From assembly GCA_013399895.1 (NCBI GenBank), contig VXBA01000677.1, positions 57,343-121,342 on the forward strand: a DNA stretch of 64,000 bases. Reading direction: 5' to 3'. The DNA is from Serilophus lunatus. Taxonomy: Eukaryota > Chordata > Aves > Passeriformes > Eurylaimidae. Numbering within the stretch: position 1 is the stretch's first letter; every line of letters starts with the position of its first letter. Shown in pieces: positions 1 to 15,000 of this stretch. A model generated the notes under the pieces. It had not been told where the DNA came from, did not search any database, and was given only the letters and a program-made list of their open reading frames with translations. A program made the position numbers and the translations under genes.

Positions 1-37
1 TCAACTCTTAGGCAGAGTCATTCTCTCAGAAAAACAG
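1..37 (+). CDS. DNAH8: DNAH8 exon (partial at window edge)
   Basis: The window starts inside an exon. From base 2 it reads QLLGRVILSEKQ, a strongly conserved AAA5 segment of gamma-type dynein heavy chains, and stops in phase 0 at a GTAAAAG donor (38). It continues directly into ELEKER of the next exon, which fixes the gene and frame despite the short length. Confidence 0.85.
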
Positions 38-3000
38 GTAAAAGAATTAATTGTGTCTATTTTCCTGGCTGCACTTCTTCCATTTACCTGTAGAATGTGT
101 TACTTTTATTACTTTCTATTCCCATAGTTCAGGGCAACTTTCCGGCTTTCTCTGTTGTGATTATTCTTACTATAACCTATTTGTGATGGTTTAAAAACTG
201 GAATGGAAGCAATTGACTCATTCATGTGAAAGTTTCTGCCTCTGTTGTTGCAACTGTGCCATATTCAGCTTATTTTTCCTGCCTCAGTGAGTTACAACTT
301 CACGATAGTGGCCTGTGAAAGGGAAGAGGGCCTGGAATAAAAGCTGATCTTTTGTCTACGTACTGTGGAGCTCATGGCAAAAAAATACTGGTGCAAAGGA
401 TTCAGACTTCGTTGCTTCCTACCTTATACCTTGGGCTACCTACTTTGACGTTACAGATGTATGAGATAAGGAAGTCCAGATTCGGGATGACAATCCCAAT
501 CAACGTGCCGCCAGCAGTTGTGGAGGAAAGTTGATCGATATCTTTTAAACTATCGGACACTTAATTCCTTTAACAATAAGGTCACACAATGTAGATATCA
601 AAAAAGCCACTATGCATATATGACTGGAACTATTTTGGCAGTAGTTCCAATTTACCTTTACTAGAGACAAAATAAGAGGAATGTCTTTCTTCCCTTATTG
701 TGACATTTGTTGAGATTCTTCTGTCCTTCCAACACCATCTGCCTGTGCCTCCAGCACCCCTTCTCCCCCAGGAAATGTAAGATGCTTCTCACTAATGGTC
801 TTGATGATCTTGTTCATGTTGAGTAGCTGCATTTCATTCCCAAACAGTCCATGGATTTCATGTGAGAAATCACACTCATTCCATGAAGGTCTGTATTTTA
901 TCAGACATGTTCATTGCACTGTCAGCTAGGCTTCAATCACTGACAGCTTGTCAACCCACTGTGTAATGAAATTACCACAGTCTGAAACACGCTGTGATGA
1001 AACACGCTATGATTCACAAAACCTTATGCCAAACTTCACTTCTTTGGCCCTGCAATATAGCACGTTTCTCCTGATGAAATCCATTTATCAACAAATTCCT
1101 CCATTCATTGCAATTTCTGCGTGCTTGCTTGGAGGACACAGAAAAAAAGGATCGTGACTTCTATCTGGTGTGCAAAGCAATAGACTAAGAAGTAACAGAC
1201 TTAAAGGGGAACATGGGGAATTCTGGTTAGATATTAGGAAGAAATAATTACATTGATAGTGGTCAAAACCAGGAACAGATTATTCAGGGATCCAGGAATA
1301 GATTACCCTGTGATTTTATGGTATTTGCACTGTGCTTTCTTTACCAGCTTTTCAGAATGTTATACCCACTGTTGTTTTGTTTGAGACCACCTGGGGATAT
1401 TTCTGCTAGATAAATGACAAGTTGGCCACTTGAGAGGCAGGAGGAGTTCCATAGAATATACTTTACAGTTTACTTGGCCTCTATTTATACACTGTATTTC
1501 AGGGTTTCCTGAAGAGCTAGTTCAAACATTTCCCACCTCCCAAACCCTTTTTTCCTTTGATATCTAATTATGCATCTTTGGGAATTTGGAGACTCGCCTC
1601 TATTCTTGCTACGTTTTGTAGCCTTTGGTAGAGAGGTGGTGGAATTATTTTACTGTGAGGCAGGTTGCCAAGTGATTTGAGCAGTATCACGTCTTGGTGA
1701 TATCCAGTGTTAGAGTGTATGTGTATTTCTGTACCAAAAAGAGAAGAGATTATTTGTCTGAAATTAGTGTTCTTCAAGGTTTGTATGCACATTTCTATCC
1801 TTCTTGTTATTCCACTGTCTGATACGGTTCTGATCTTAGAATGAATGAGATTTAGACATGCAGCAAGAAAAAGGAGCATTTACGGCATGTCAGTTAAAGT
1901 TTCTACCAAGTCTGGCTGTCACTGTGTTGGCCTGGTATTCCTATTAGTAGAATCCATGTCACATACATCTCACAGAATTGACTGATTACTGATAAGAATG
2001 CTGGTACTGATTTATTCTTTCCCACCAGAATGTTAAATCAATTGCAAGATGTGAGCGAAGCATAAGAAGGTCAAAAGGCAGCTGGTATATCTGTAAATTT
2101 AATTCTACTGTATTTCTTGGAAGAACTGGGTTTGAGAGACTTTATATATGTCTGAATGTAGTATAACATGGTGTTTTAATGATATAATTATTTTGTGACA
2201 TTATCTGTTATGTAGTTTGATAAAAAACTCATTTACTTAGTATCATGGGTATGTCAGATTAGTGGAGTTATAATATGCCAGAACTATTTATGCCTTCTTG
2301 AATTTTTACATTCATATTTCAAGATCTCTGCTGGTAAAAGGCTCAGGTTTTGTAAGGAACAGTTGATGCAAATTCTTGTGTTTGTGAATCATTTTGTGAC
2401 AGAATGATATAAGCTGTGTAGCAGCTTTTACATTTTATGAATATTAACAAGAACTAACATTCTTTGGTACAGCCTTTAAATTGTCATCTGCTTGTAAAAC
2501 GAATTCCATAAAGCTGGGTTTGAAGTAGCCTCTTTGGTGCAAGTTCTTTGAATTTATGTACATGGTAACTTGGCTTAGTTTCTCTTCATCCTTGCTGTTC
2601 TGACTGGAAATTTTTGAAGATACAAAGAAAACTTTCAGCTGTGTACACTGCACATCTTCAAAAAGTAATAGATTTTATTCATTAAGGGTTTTATCTAAGA
2701 ATACTTCACTTTAGTTTGGTAATTCCATTTCCAATTCGTTTCTCAGAGTCTTCTTGTGAGGAAAACAGCTTTCTGTTTTTAAAATGCATTACACTCCAAC
2801 TTTTAAACTGAACTCAGCAAAACATGAAATTTAATTTGGCTAAGCATATTAATCATTACATTTAATTGGATGCTAGCTTTCTGTTAATACTATTCTTTTA
2901 AAAAGTGTTTCTGATTCATAAAAGTTGAATGATACTTGTCTTGCTTTCTTTAGTTTCAAGAAGCATCTATTGATTACAATGCAGTTAATGTGGTTTTCTT

Positions 3001-6000
3001 GTCTATTAGACCTCTAGTACTGTACAAGAGGTCATGTATTTCTCAGTAGTGTCCGTGTTTCTTTGGAACGTTAGCAGTCGGTGAGCAGTGCAGAAGTGGA
3101 CTTGGCAAGGGTACAGTGAACACACAACTTCCAAATTTGGAGAGACATGGTTAAAAGTATTCCCTAGAACTTTGTAAACAGTGAAGGAGTACTTCTGTAG
3201 GCATAGCTAGTATTTTTGTGAACTGACTCAGTTACTGCTGACTCATAAGATTAATATTATTCTTATCTTATGAAATATTATTCTCCCTATTCTTTCTTTT
3301 TACTTTCTCTCTGTTCTTTCTTTTTACTTCATTGTATTGAAACATTTTGTAATATTTCAATAGAGGACTTTTTTTGTCTCTGAGTAATTAATTTGTAACA
3401 AATTTATTAAGTTAATGTTAAAAGTACTAAAAGAATGCACTGAAAGAACTATTATCTATGAAGAACATATTTTTCTGAATATTTTGAACATTTTTTTAAT
3501 GTAAAACTGTTGTTTAACAGTCATCCATATCTTACATATGAGCAGTGGACTAAAAAAAAAGGCACATAAAGCATTCGGACTGGAAGTAATCAAATAGGTA
3601 GTTATAGTGAAGTAACTTAAGTTCTATATACTTTCTTAATCAGTGAAGCATTTCAGTGAGAGGCTGAAGTTATCCCTGTTCGAAGAGTATTTTCAGAGGC
3701 ACTTCTTGAAGTGTTTGGTGCTTGATTTGATGACTAAGGATGGCCATTGCAATTGAGACTCAATTTTCAATATGGTAATTGAAAAACAAGGCATAAATGA
3801 GGATGAGATTAGATGGAGTGAAAAAAAAATCCTGTGCTTGGAAAGGTGTTTGCAATTGTCTTTTCTGAAACAGTGAAAAAAAAAAAATTACTATTCTGAA
3901 CATTTTATTCTTTTTGGACTTGATGTGAGGATGTTCCATAGTATTTGTTGAAATGATTTTTTAATACCTCCTTATGTAGCAGGTTCAGAAACCTGATAAT
4001 AGACCTTGGGTCAGAAATAACACTGAAATTCTTTCCCCAAATTATTTCCTCAGTTACTCTTGACCTGCACTGTTTTATTTTGTTTTTATTTTTGATTGCT
4101 CTTCTCTTTTCCGACTATTACCATGTATTCCAATAGGAATTAGAGAAAGAAAGAACGGATCTTATTGAAGATGTGACTATGAACAAAAGGAGGATTAAGG
4201 ACCTGGAAGATAACCTTTTGTTCCGACTTACAAGCACTAAGAGTTCTCTGGCAGATGATGAGGGTCTACTAATCGTACTGAGTAATACTAAGAAGACTGC
4301 TGAAGAAGTAACACAGAAACTGCAAACTTCTGCTGAAACTGAAGTACAGATCAACTCAGCTCGTGAGGAGTACAGACCTGGTGAGTGAAAGCAATGAAAG
4401 ACAAATGGCTAGGCCATACATAAACTTAAAAGGTCAATACTTTAGAGTAGGAGAAATGGCAGGATGAGATCAGGAAGATCATAACTGGTGGAAGGGTCTT
4501 TGTTTTCCTGCAAGTAAAATGTATCTAGGAAATGTCATATTGAGCTGTCATGGAGATAATAATCAATGTTATGGTTCACGTGGAATTTATAAAATTAAAT
4601 GACCTGTTCTCTTTGTAGACTTCCCATTGCTTTATATACAAGTATACCAGTCTTTAGGGTGTTTAGGTAACTGTATGTTTGAGTTCAACATGTTGACATT
4701 GTTTTACAGGGCCAGTATAATGGTAAATACTCTTTATATCAGTTCTGATGAATGTTTCATCATTTATTCTTAGGTTATTAGAGTCAGAACATTTCATCTG
4801 CCTTTTGGCTTTTAACTGATAAGTGAAAATATGTGAAAAAAGCGGAGGGAAAAAACCAGCTCTATGGAATTACCTGCATTTTAGGAAATGTATAAAATGA
4901 TACAGTTAGTGTATTAACAAGCTTTGCAGATTCTGTAAAGCATTTGTATTTAAAACTAATGACTATTGAAAGTAAGTTAAATCAATGTAGTTCATTTGGC
5001 TTTTGTATGATGCTTGTAAAAGAGAAATTTGTTTGGACACACAGTATTCAAGCAACCATAATTTTTATATGTTTTACTGACAATCTGAATATTGCAGTGC
5101 ACTATCCAGCTGCTCTCCAGATATACTCGTATTTGAAAACTAGGCTTTACATAGTATGAGTTAATTACAGAAAAGTTGTGGGTTTTTTCTTATTTATAAA
5201 TGAGGATTAAATGAATGATTTTATTTTTCTGGGCAGTAAAGAATAGAGCAGCTCAAGGAACTTCAGTTATCATTACTGTTAAACTCACTGTATGTGTTAT
5301 AGAGAGCTAAAGTTTTCTGCTCTGCATTTCTACTTGGAACACATTCTTGTTTCTGGTTCTTCAGTTGCAACTCGAGGAAGCATCCTGTACTTCCTTATTA
5401 GTGAGATGAGCATGGTCAATGCCATGTACCAGACTTCACTTCATCAGTTTTTGGGGCTTTTTGACCACTCCCTAGCCAGGTAATTTAGCTAACAGTAAGT
5501 TGTCTTTACCTAGTCCTGGAGGTGCTTGTACTACAATAAAGATTTGTTGTAAACTAACATCAGAAAGAAGACTGTTCCTTCTTACAATCTAGGAATGATC
5601 AGTTTAAATACCAATAAGGCTTTATCTGTTCGTTACCAAGGCAAAGAACCTTCTAACGTACTTGCAGTCCTTCAAAATTGGGCATTAGATAATTAAAAAC
5701 CATTATACTGCATTGTTTTTCAGCTATGCAAAAAGTCTTGCTTAGAAAGGACATTTTTTGTTGCTCCTTCAATCTGAAAGTTATTGCTAGCTTGCTGTCT
5801 GGTATTCTGTTATTTTTTTGCTTGTGCTGTGCTATCTTTCATGCTTTGAAAGTATAGATCTGTGGCTTTTTCTTTTGCATAGTATTTTCTTTTATAAAGC
5901 CTATGCAAATCAACATTCAACTGCAGGCCTTTCTTCTGACAGGTCTACCAAGAGCCCTATAACCAGCAAGAGGATTACTAATATAATTGAACATATGACA

Positions 6001-9000
6001 TACGAAGTGTTCAAATATGCTGTCCGAGGACTCTATGAGGAGCACAAATTTCTTTTCACATTATTGCTTACATTGAAGATTGATATACAAAGAAACAGAG
6101 TGAAGCATGAAGAATTTCTGACACTTATTAAAGGTTTGAACTATGGAACAATTTTAAGCTCCTTCCTTTTGCACATTAGAAGTCAGTCAATTGTAAGAAT
6201 ACTTGCTTATCATTCTGATCTGATGATAGACAACATTGTATGGTAGTTCTAATTTATAGCAGCACAGTAAATATTGATAAATATGTCTTTGGAATCATGA
6301 GAATTTAAAAGGAGTATTGTTAAGTGTTCTTTCACAGTCTGTCTGCTGCTTAAATACCACCAGATTTGACTTTGAAAAGTTATTGTTGTAGCAATCACAT
6401 TTTATTTGGTAACTGCAACAAATAGGAACAGAAAATGATACTAACAGTTGAAAAAGAATATCAGAATCTTAGCTGATTATGACAAGTTCATGACTCTGAT
6501 CTTTACTGTATATAAGTACTGTGTTCACTTTACAGTTTGGATTAATTTTGTATTAGCTTTCCAAGAGACTTAATTTTCCAGGCAACATTTATTTATAGAT
6601 TATAACTGAATTTTTCCATGTTAATTCTTCAGAATGTCTTTTCCTAAATAGCGTTTATTTCCAGGCATGTTGTTCAAAAACCCAGTAAAGCCTCAAAAGA
6701 TAAACTGGTTAAGAAGGCTACATTTAAAGCACACAATATAAAAAAATATTATGAACTAACTAAATTACAAACTCTGCTTCATAAAATAAGGCATGACTTT
6801 ATAAAGTAGCAAACCTCTGAAACCTCATGATTAAGTATCTGTATTCTTGTATCTAGTGTTTTCCTTTTATTTTGTTTATGCTTTCGTTTAGTTTCAGTTG
6901 AATTTCAAGGAAGGCAAAAGTATATATTGCCAAAGTTATTGCATTAACTACACCAACAAAAAAAACAAAGAAAAAAAACAGTAAAATTAAGCTTCTTCAG
7001 TTTTTTTCTCCATAGACTCAAGCTTTTTCTTTTGCAGTAAAACATAATTTAAACTGCATTTTTTAATAATCCATAACAGCTACTTATTGCAAAATAAATC
7101 TAAGATGAAACATAAGACTTGAAAGTAAATTTTGTATGTTCCCTGACTCAAAACTTTATGTATGACCTTCCTTAGTTATTAAGTTATCTTTCTCCATATC
7201 GGGAAGAATTAATCATGTGAAATAATCTTGCAGTATCTAGTTTACATTTTCCAAATAGATCCTATTTTATTTATTTGTTTGTTTGTTTTTATTTTTGTGT
7301 GTCCAACACTTCTAATTGTAATTAATTTAAATTTCTTACAGGTGGTGCTTCCCTAGACCTTAAAGCTTGTCCTCCTAAGCCAGCTAAATGGATTCTGGAT
7401 ATGACTTGGTTGAACTTGGTGGAGCTCAGTAAACTTAAACAATTTTCAAATATTCTTGATCAAGTACATAAAAGCTTTTAAAATTTAATCTTTTGTTTGA
7501 CACTGATTATCTGGTACTGATCAAAATATTGTGGAAAACGAGATTTATTTAATGGAACAGAATTAAACTGACACCCATAATTGTGATCCTGACTTCTTAA
7601 CAACCTATGTTGATAAAAAGATTTAAAAAACCCCATGAAAATAAGAAGAAAGCAGAACGTTCACACTTTATATAATTATAATATTTTCAGATTGGGATAC
7701 AAATTGCTATTGCTCAATTCATGTATTGCAACTTATGGTTATTAGATTTGCTTGCCTCCCTGTTGTGCTTTCTTACACTAAGTATTTCGAAGCTCGTTCC
7801 AATATTTCTCTGATTACGTGGACTAAAAGTTAGGAAAAGGGTGTTCAGTAAATTCAACATTTGTGTGAATAGTGCTAGTGGACACTGAGTGTATTGTAGC
7901 TAAGTAAGTAAATAGCATTTGGTATACATGAAGAGTATTTTCTGCATTCGTGTGTGGAGCAGTTATGTACCTTGCGTTCTCAAAGCTATGTCTGTTGCTA
8001 CCTATCTGTGTTCTGACATTGCTATGCTATTATATCAACAATGTAAAATACTGAGTAGTATCTCCTTTTTTCAGAATATGAATGCATAAGGATGTTGTTG
8101 CATTCTACAATTCCATACTTCAAATCTGAAAGTTTATCCTTTTATTTAATAGCCTTATTAAGTCTCTGTACCAATATCGCTAAACAAATGCCTGTATGTG
8201 AAATACTATCAATTAAAAGTTTGTGACCTAGTGGCAGAGCAAATATGACTTGTCTGTTTAATGAGATTTATTCCTTTGATGGTATAACTGCAGATTTCCA
8301 GTGAAGAGAAACAGTGGAAAATCTGGTTTGATAGTAAGAATCCTGAAGAAGAATTGGTTCCTAGTGGCTATGGTCAATCTTTGGACTGCTTCAGACATCT
8401 TCTTCTTATCAGATCTTGGTGTCCTGACAGGACCATAGCTCAGGTATTTTAATGTAGCCAGTATGGTCTATTTAGGTACCACTACAATAACAGTTACCAC
8501 ATTGGAGTTCAGTTACATTTTATGTAATGCTAAACACTTTTTTGTAATGGACCTTTAGTTTGCCTTTTCTGAAATTCATTTCAGAAACCTTATATTTGTT
8601 GAGGGCATTGTTGGCAAAGTTATTCCAATATATTGAACCAATATTACCTGATGATTTCACTGCGGAGATAGGATTTCTGCTGAAATCATAACAGATCAGT
8701 TCAGAAGGTGCTTTTGACTTTCCTTACTTACTTTTGGTATTTTAGAAGCATCCCCATGCTGGACTGAAGTAAAATATTGTAGTGAGCTCAGTTGTTTAAG
8801 AGAAAAGAAAACATGAAAACAGTTTACTTGAGGAACCTTTGCCTGCATGGAAGAATTAGACTCACTTTAGAAAAATCTATGTTAAAGTCTGTTCAAAAGT
8901 TTTAATCTAAAGCCATCTAATGAGATGGCTTTTAAAAAAAGGAAAGAAATATAAAATTGAAGGTTATTAAAAGGTTTGACCTATTTTTAAGAAAAAATCA

Positions 9001-12000
9001 AATTCTAGGGGCCTATTTTTAATCTTTACATTCTTCTCTATTGCAAAAGAATAAAAAGCATTGAATTGCTGAGGATTCAGAGCAATTAATGACAATTTAC
9101 TGAAACCGGAATGCATCACTGAAACTGTCGTATTAAGTTTATGAATGCACATCTTTAGACACTGTGTTTGGGTTCAGAAAACTCCAATAGGAAGCGAAGT
9201 TAATAGGTTAAACATTACTGTATAAAGAGAATCTCTATGATGCGTGTTCTGTGGGTGAAATGGATCATGCAAACTAATTTCCTCGCTACTGTTAATAGGA
9301 GAAAAATACAATCTTATGTTATGATGGTTTTATGAAAACTGATATGTCATCAAATTCCTAATGGTGAATATCTTCTGTCTTTGAGAAATAAGACAGAGGT
9401 ATTAAGGGGAAGGTTTATCTAAGATGAAAGAATTGTAGCAGGAAAAAGATAAGAAAGATCATCTCAACTGTTTGCAAGAGGCTTTTCTATTTCTTAGTAA
9501 AAAATATTCCCCAATAAAACTTCTAGATAAATTAAAGATAAAAAAGATACATTTCACCTGTTTCTCTGAATCTTCTACTTAGTGATAATTATTTTCATTA
9601 TTACTAATCTTAAGTCATTGTTTAACCATACAGGTGACAAAGGCATAATGGCTTTGAAGCACAGTTTTAATCCTTTCTTCTTTTTTTTCTAGATTTTAAT
9701 GCTAGGAGTCGCACTATCTAATGGAGCTATGAACTTTAAAATATTTCTAAACTTTTAGAGAGGTTATTAATACTATTATACTGTTATTGTAGGTATTATA
9801 TGTAACAATACATGCAGACATATAATAATTATTTAAAAAATTTAAATTGTTTTATAAGGCTGTAAGAAATAACACCTTCAAAGACAGTATGATGTGTTGA
9901 CATGTAAAAACAAGCTTTTTGCACGTTGGTATTTCTGATATAAATTTTTAGCAACCTTTGCCCTTCAGTTGACTTATTGATTGAATTTACACTGGAAGAA
10001 AATAGTGTCAAATGGTTAGCTCACACTTTAAATTTACCCTTTTTAAAATAGGCAAGAAAATACATCACTGACAGTATGGGGGAGAAATACACAGACGGAG
10101 TCGCCTTGGACTTGGAGAAAACATGGGAAGAGTCAGATCCACGTACTCCTCTCATAGGCTTCCTTTCCATTGGCTCTGATCCTACAGACTCAATTATTGC
10201 TTTGGGAAAAAGACTAAAGACAGAAACGTGTTGTGTTTCCATGGGCCAGGGGCAAGAAATCCATGCTCGTAAACTTCTACAGCAGACAATGGCTCATGTA
10301 AGTGACAAAACTCTGAATGCTTTTTGAAACTGTATTAAACACTTAGAAATCAAAATCTTGTCATGAAATAAAGTTGTTTGGTGAGTAATTAATGCTAATG
10401 CAAGAACCTATAGTTATTTGTATAAATAAGTATCCTAAGCAATAGAACTGTCTTTTCACAGTTATTTAATTGGCCCTGACAAGCATTTTGACACTGTGCT
10501 CATGTTTTTCATTGAAAATGGAGTGGTTTTCATATAAAATGGAGTTTTTATTTTAGATTGCTTGCTGACGAACATAGCTGAATTGGGTTTTTTTTTTTTG
10601 ATTACATGACTAGTAAACATTCTCCAGCAATCACTTCAGAACTTTTTTTCAGTTTTCTATTTTTAGTAATATAAACACACTTATTTACATGAATAAAATG
10701 AATTTCAAAGGTACTATTGATAGCTACATAAACTGGAGAAAAACAAGGTTGCATAGCACAATATTTTGTATTGCTGTACTCAGGATTTGGACTTGCAAGG
10801 GACAACAAGTGAAAACATGGATGAATTAAAGAAAAAAGTTATCTGTATGAGAAAGAAAAAGTGAGATGTTCCAATTTAGCATGCTTTGTCCATCAGGTGG
10901 TAGTACTGCTATGCCTGCTGATGTGGAAAGATTGTTTCTTAAACCCTTGTGTTATGAGCTTCTTCCCTGTCTGTATAACTTGTATTTCTTTGACTTTTGC
11001 CTCTAATTCTGTTTGAAAATTTATCATAAAATGCAAGTTAGCAGATCAGATGAGAAAAATCTCATTCAAAAATAGGGAAGAGGAGCACCTTTTGTTTAGT
11101 TAAGAGAAATGTAGTTACTTTCCCTCACTCTCACATACTCTCTTAAGGAAGAGGTATATGAAATGACTTTTTACAGTTTGGTAATTCATATGACAAAGTT
11201 GATAACAACGGATTAATTGTGTATATCTGGCAATTTTCCAAGCCTGAGACCCTTATGAAGAAAAAGGTTTAGCAGCTAGCTCTATGGAGCAACTCCTGAG
11301 CTCCCTTATGTGAACCAAAATTTATTGGTGTTTATCAGCACAGTAGTCATAGCAAGTTATATTTTTAAATGTACTGCAATAGAAAAGGTAGACTTCTTTT
11401 ATGTGCTCGTTCACTTAAGAGTTGGACTCTTAAGTGATGATCTTTGTGGGTCCCTTCCAACTTGGAATATTCTGTGATTCTTGAGAATACCAGATCGGAC
11501 AAGGAAGGACGACTTATTTACATAAAAAGCCCAAATAAGCTAACACCACCTCCAGAAGGAACAGCCCACATCTTTGCTCAACTCAAAGAGTGATTTCAGT
11601 TAGTGAACAATGTTGATAACTTTATACTCTGTTGTTTCAAACTAGGGAGGTTGGGCAGTTCTGCAGAACTGCCACCTTGGACTTGACTTTTTGAATGAGT
11701 TGGTGGACACTGTAATAGAGACAGAGACTGTCCATGAGAGCTTTCGACTATGGATGACAACTGACATTCACAAACACTTCCCCATCACTCTTCTTCAAAT
11801 GTCTATTAAGTTTACCAATGAACCACCACAAGGGCTCAGAGCAGGACTAAAGAGAACATATAGTGGTAAGTGCTAGAATGTTAGTGATTTAAAATTAAAT
11901 TTTGGACATTGATGTTGTTCCGTGGTCATGTTGCTGCTACTGATAGTAGGTGTAAGCTAGTATAAGGAACTGATCACAATGATGTCAGGACACATTTTAG

Positions 12001-15000
12001 TCCTTGTTTTGAGCTAGAAATTGTGAAAATTAAAAAGAAGTGAAGATGTGCTGGAGTCCTGTTGCCAGAACTAATTGGACAGCAAAACAGGAAACATTTT
12101 TGCTTTTCTCAAATGTTGGCTTTTAGTATCTCAGTTCAAACTGTTGGAATTTTTAATCTTCTTCTCTCTTTTGGCAAAAAAAAATTATGTGTTAAGATTT
12201 TTTGGCACTCTTTAGGTTACATAAAATAAAGGACAAAAAGTTTGTGCAGAAAGCAACTTTCTGTGAATTCAGCTATTAATAAATTGCAGGTTTTCTTCCC
12301 AGAAGGTTGCTCTTTTAATTTGATTGACTTAATAACATGCTATAATCTTTCTCCAGCATAGACCACTTTGTGGGACAATAATTTGCTTTTGGGAGAGGCA
12401 GAGAGCCGACTGAATAGGAGTGGTATTTTAGCACTGACTTGAAGTAGACATGTATTACTGTGTTTCTTATGAAGTCCGTTTACAATCAATAGGAATCAGC
12501 CAGGATTTACTAGATGCCAGTAAAATGATACAATGGAAACCAATGTTGTATGCTGTAGCCTTTCTACACTCCACCGTTCAAGAAAGACGCAAGTTTGGCT
12601 CTCTGGGTTGGAACATACCATATGAGTTTAATCAAGCTGATTTCAATGCTACTGTGCAGTTCATTCAAAACCACTTGAATCGTATGGATACCAGGAAGGT
12701 AATTAATGCTTTTGTGGGGATGGTAGATTAAGATGATGGATCTTTCTAGTCGTGGAATGTATATAAATGCTTCCTACAACTGAAACGCAAGCATGATTTT
12801 AACTTTTTTTTATTCACCCTAAAACATGCAATATTCCAAGTATACATGTATATAGAGCAGCAGACTTAAATTTTTAATCCAATGCATGTTTAATTTCTAT
12901 ATTACCTTGCATGTTAAAAAATAAAGCCCTCCCAGCCATCTCAGAAATATAAATCTGAGAAGTATTGACTTTTTCAATGCTAATTAAATCAATTAGTTAA
13001 AAATGGACAATTGAATTTAAAATACTCATTTGATTAAATCTACTTTGAATAAAAATAATAGTATTTGGCTCCTCCAAACTGTCTTGGCAGAATGAAGAAA
13101 TTGAGAGTGTCTTTAAATTAGTATGTCAGAATTTTTCTTCTGTTCCTTACTTTCATATGGTCAGTTATCATGTTAGACCTCTGTCTGTGGCAGACCAATT
13201 TGCAATTGGCATTTTGAGTCAATTTGAAAGGAGGATTGAAATGTAGCTGTACCCCTTTTGCTATGTTCAAGATACTCTTGAATTCATTGTCAATGAATTG
13301 TATTTTGAGAAATCCTTGAAGGTGTTCTGGGAATGCAGGACTATAGGAAGAAAAGGAGAAGTAAGAAAATAACTTTCTTCCAAAGGAGGTAGACATCTAG
13401 GACTTGGTATACCAGCTGTTCTTACTGAAGTAGATCTAAACAGATGAGAAGAGTATTAATTAAAGTCAGTGTTTTCTGTTGGGTTTTAGGGGATCTCCTG
13501 GAGTACTGTTTGGTATATGATAGGTGAGATCCAGTATGGTGGTCGTGTGACAGACGACTATGACAAAAGACTCATGAACACCTATGTAAAGGTTTGGTTT
13601 AGTGAAAATACATTCAGTCAGGAATTCAGTTTCTACAAAGGATACAGCATACCCAAATGTACTCTTGTGGATGAATATCTTCAGTACATACAGGTTGGTA
13701 AATGAAAGCTAACCACTTGTTTCTTGTAAGTTCATGATTCCCTATATTTTTTCTTTTCTTCTGAGTGTCTGTGTTTTGCCTTTTATTCACAGATTCCTTA
13801 CTGATTTCTGGCATTCTGCTTATCTGTTAGTGACAACTAATTGTCATCACTGTTATCATTGTCATGACAGGACTATTTTCTTTTTCACATGGTTTTCTTG
13901 AGGGACATATCTAAAGGCACACAGTTATTAAAGAGAGCAAAAATGGATTCCAGATATTGGGTACAACCTCATGTAAATATAAAGTGTAGATATATGAAAG
14001 TTATAAGCTTACTATTAAAATAGCACGTGCATGTTAAAACTGAATCTGCTTGGTGTGATTTGGACCGTGACAAAACAAATGGGGCAGAGCAAGTTATTTG
14101 CCTTAAGACTGTTTGAAAAAACCTAGTTTCTTATTTTACAATATAAGGGTTTTTTTTTTCCTGTTTATTATTTGGTTTTGTTGTGTCTTGGATTTTTAAT
14201 TTGTTTGGATTTTTTGGGGGAGACTTTTTTTGTAATTAGCTTATAAATCCATCTCCAGGTGTGCTCTTTTTATATTTTACTATGTAGGGCCTTCCTGCTT
14301 ATGACACACCGGAGGTGTTTGGTTTGCATCCCAATGCAGATATCACTTACCAAAGTAAAGTTTCCAGAGGTTTATTGGACGTCATCCTTAGTATTCAGCC
14401 TAAAGATAGCTCTGGTGGAAGAGGTGAAACCCGAGAGGCAGTTGTAGCCAGACTGGCGGATGATATGCTGGAAAAGCTTCCTGCTGATTATGTACCATTT
14501 GAAGTGAGTTAATGAATTTCTGTTAAAAACATTTGCTCCATCTTGCTTTTTATGGATTTAAAAAAATAAATCCTACAACTTTTCTAAAAGCATGTTTGAA
14601 TTGATTAATACAAGAAATACTTCCAAAACATATTTTAAAGAAGTCTGATCAGACTCTTAATGTTTATAATGAAGTCATTAAATGTGAGCTGAAGTGCTTT
14701 TGTTAGAAATTTTTCAAAAATATTAAACCATGTAATGCTTAAGTTGTCATTTTAACTATAGAGGAGATAGGATCACCAGCTTTTAACTGTGGTCATTGAC
14801 AGTATGAATTTCTAGTTATGTTCATGCAGTTGTTAATTTGTTAACTTTACACTTTTAATTAAAAATTTACCAGTAAGTTTGGTTAGAATATGAGACTGCC
14901 TGGTACTGTGAGAGTTCTCAGGCATTGCTGACAAGTAGTTCTACTATTTTGATGCAGAGTAGCTGGGGCAATTACTCTTGATTGGTTTATTCAAAGTGAA

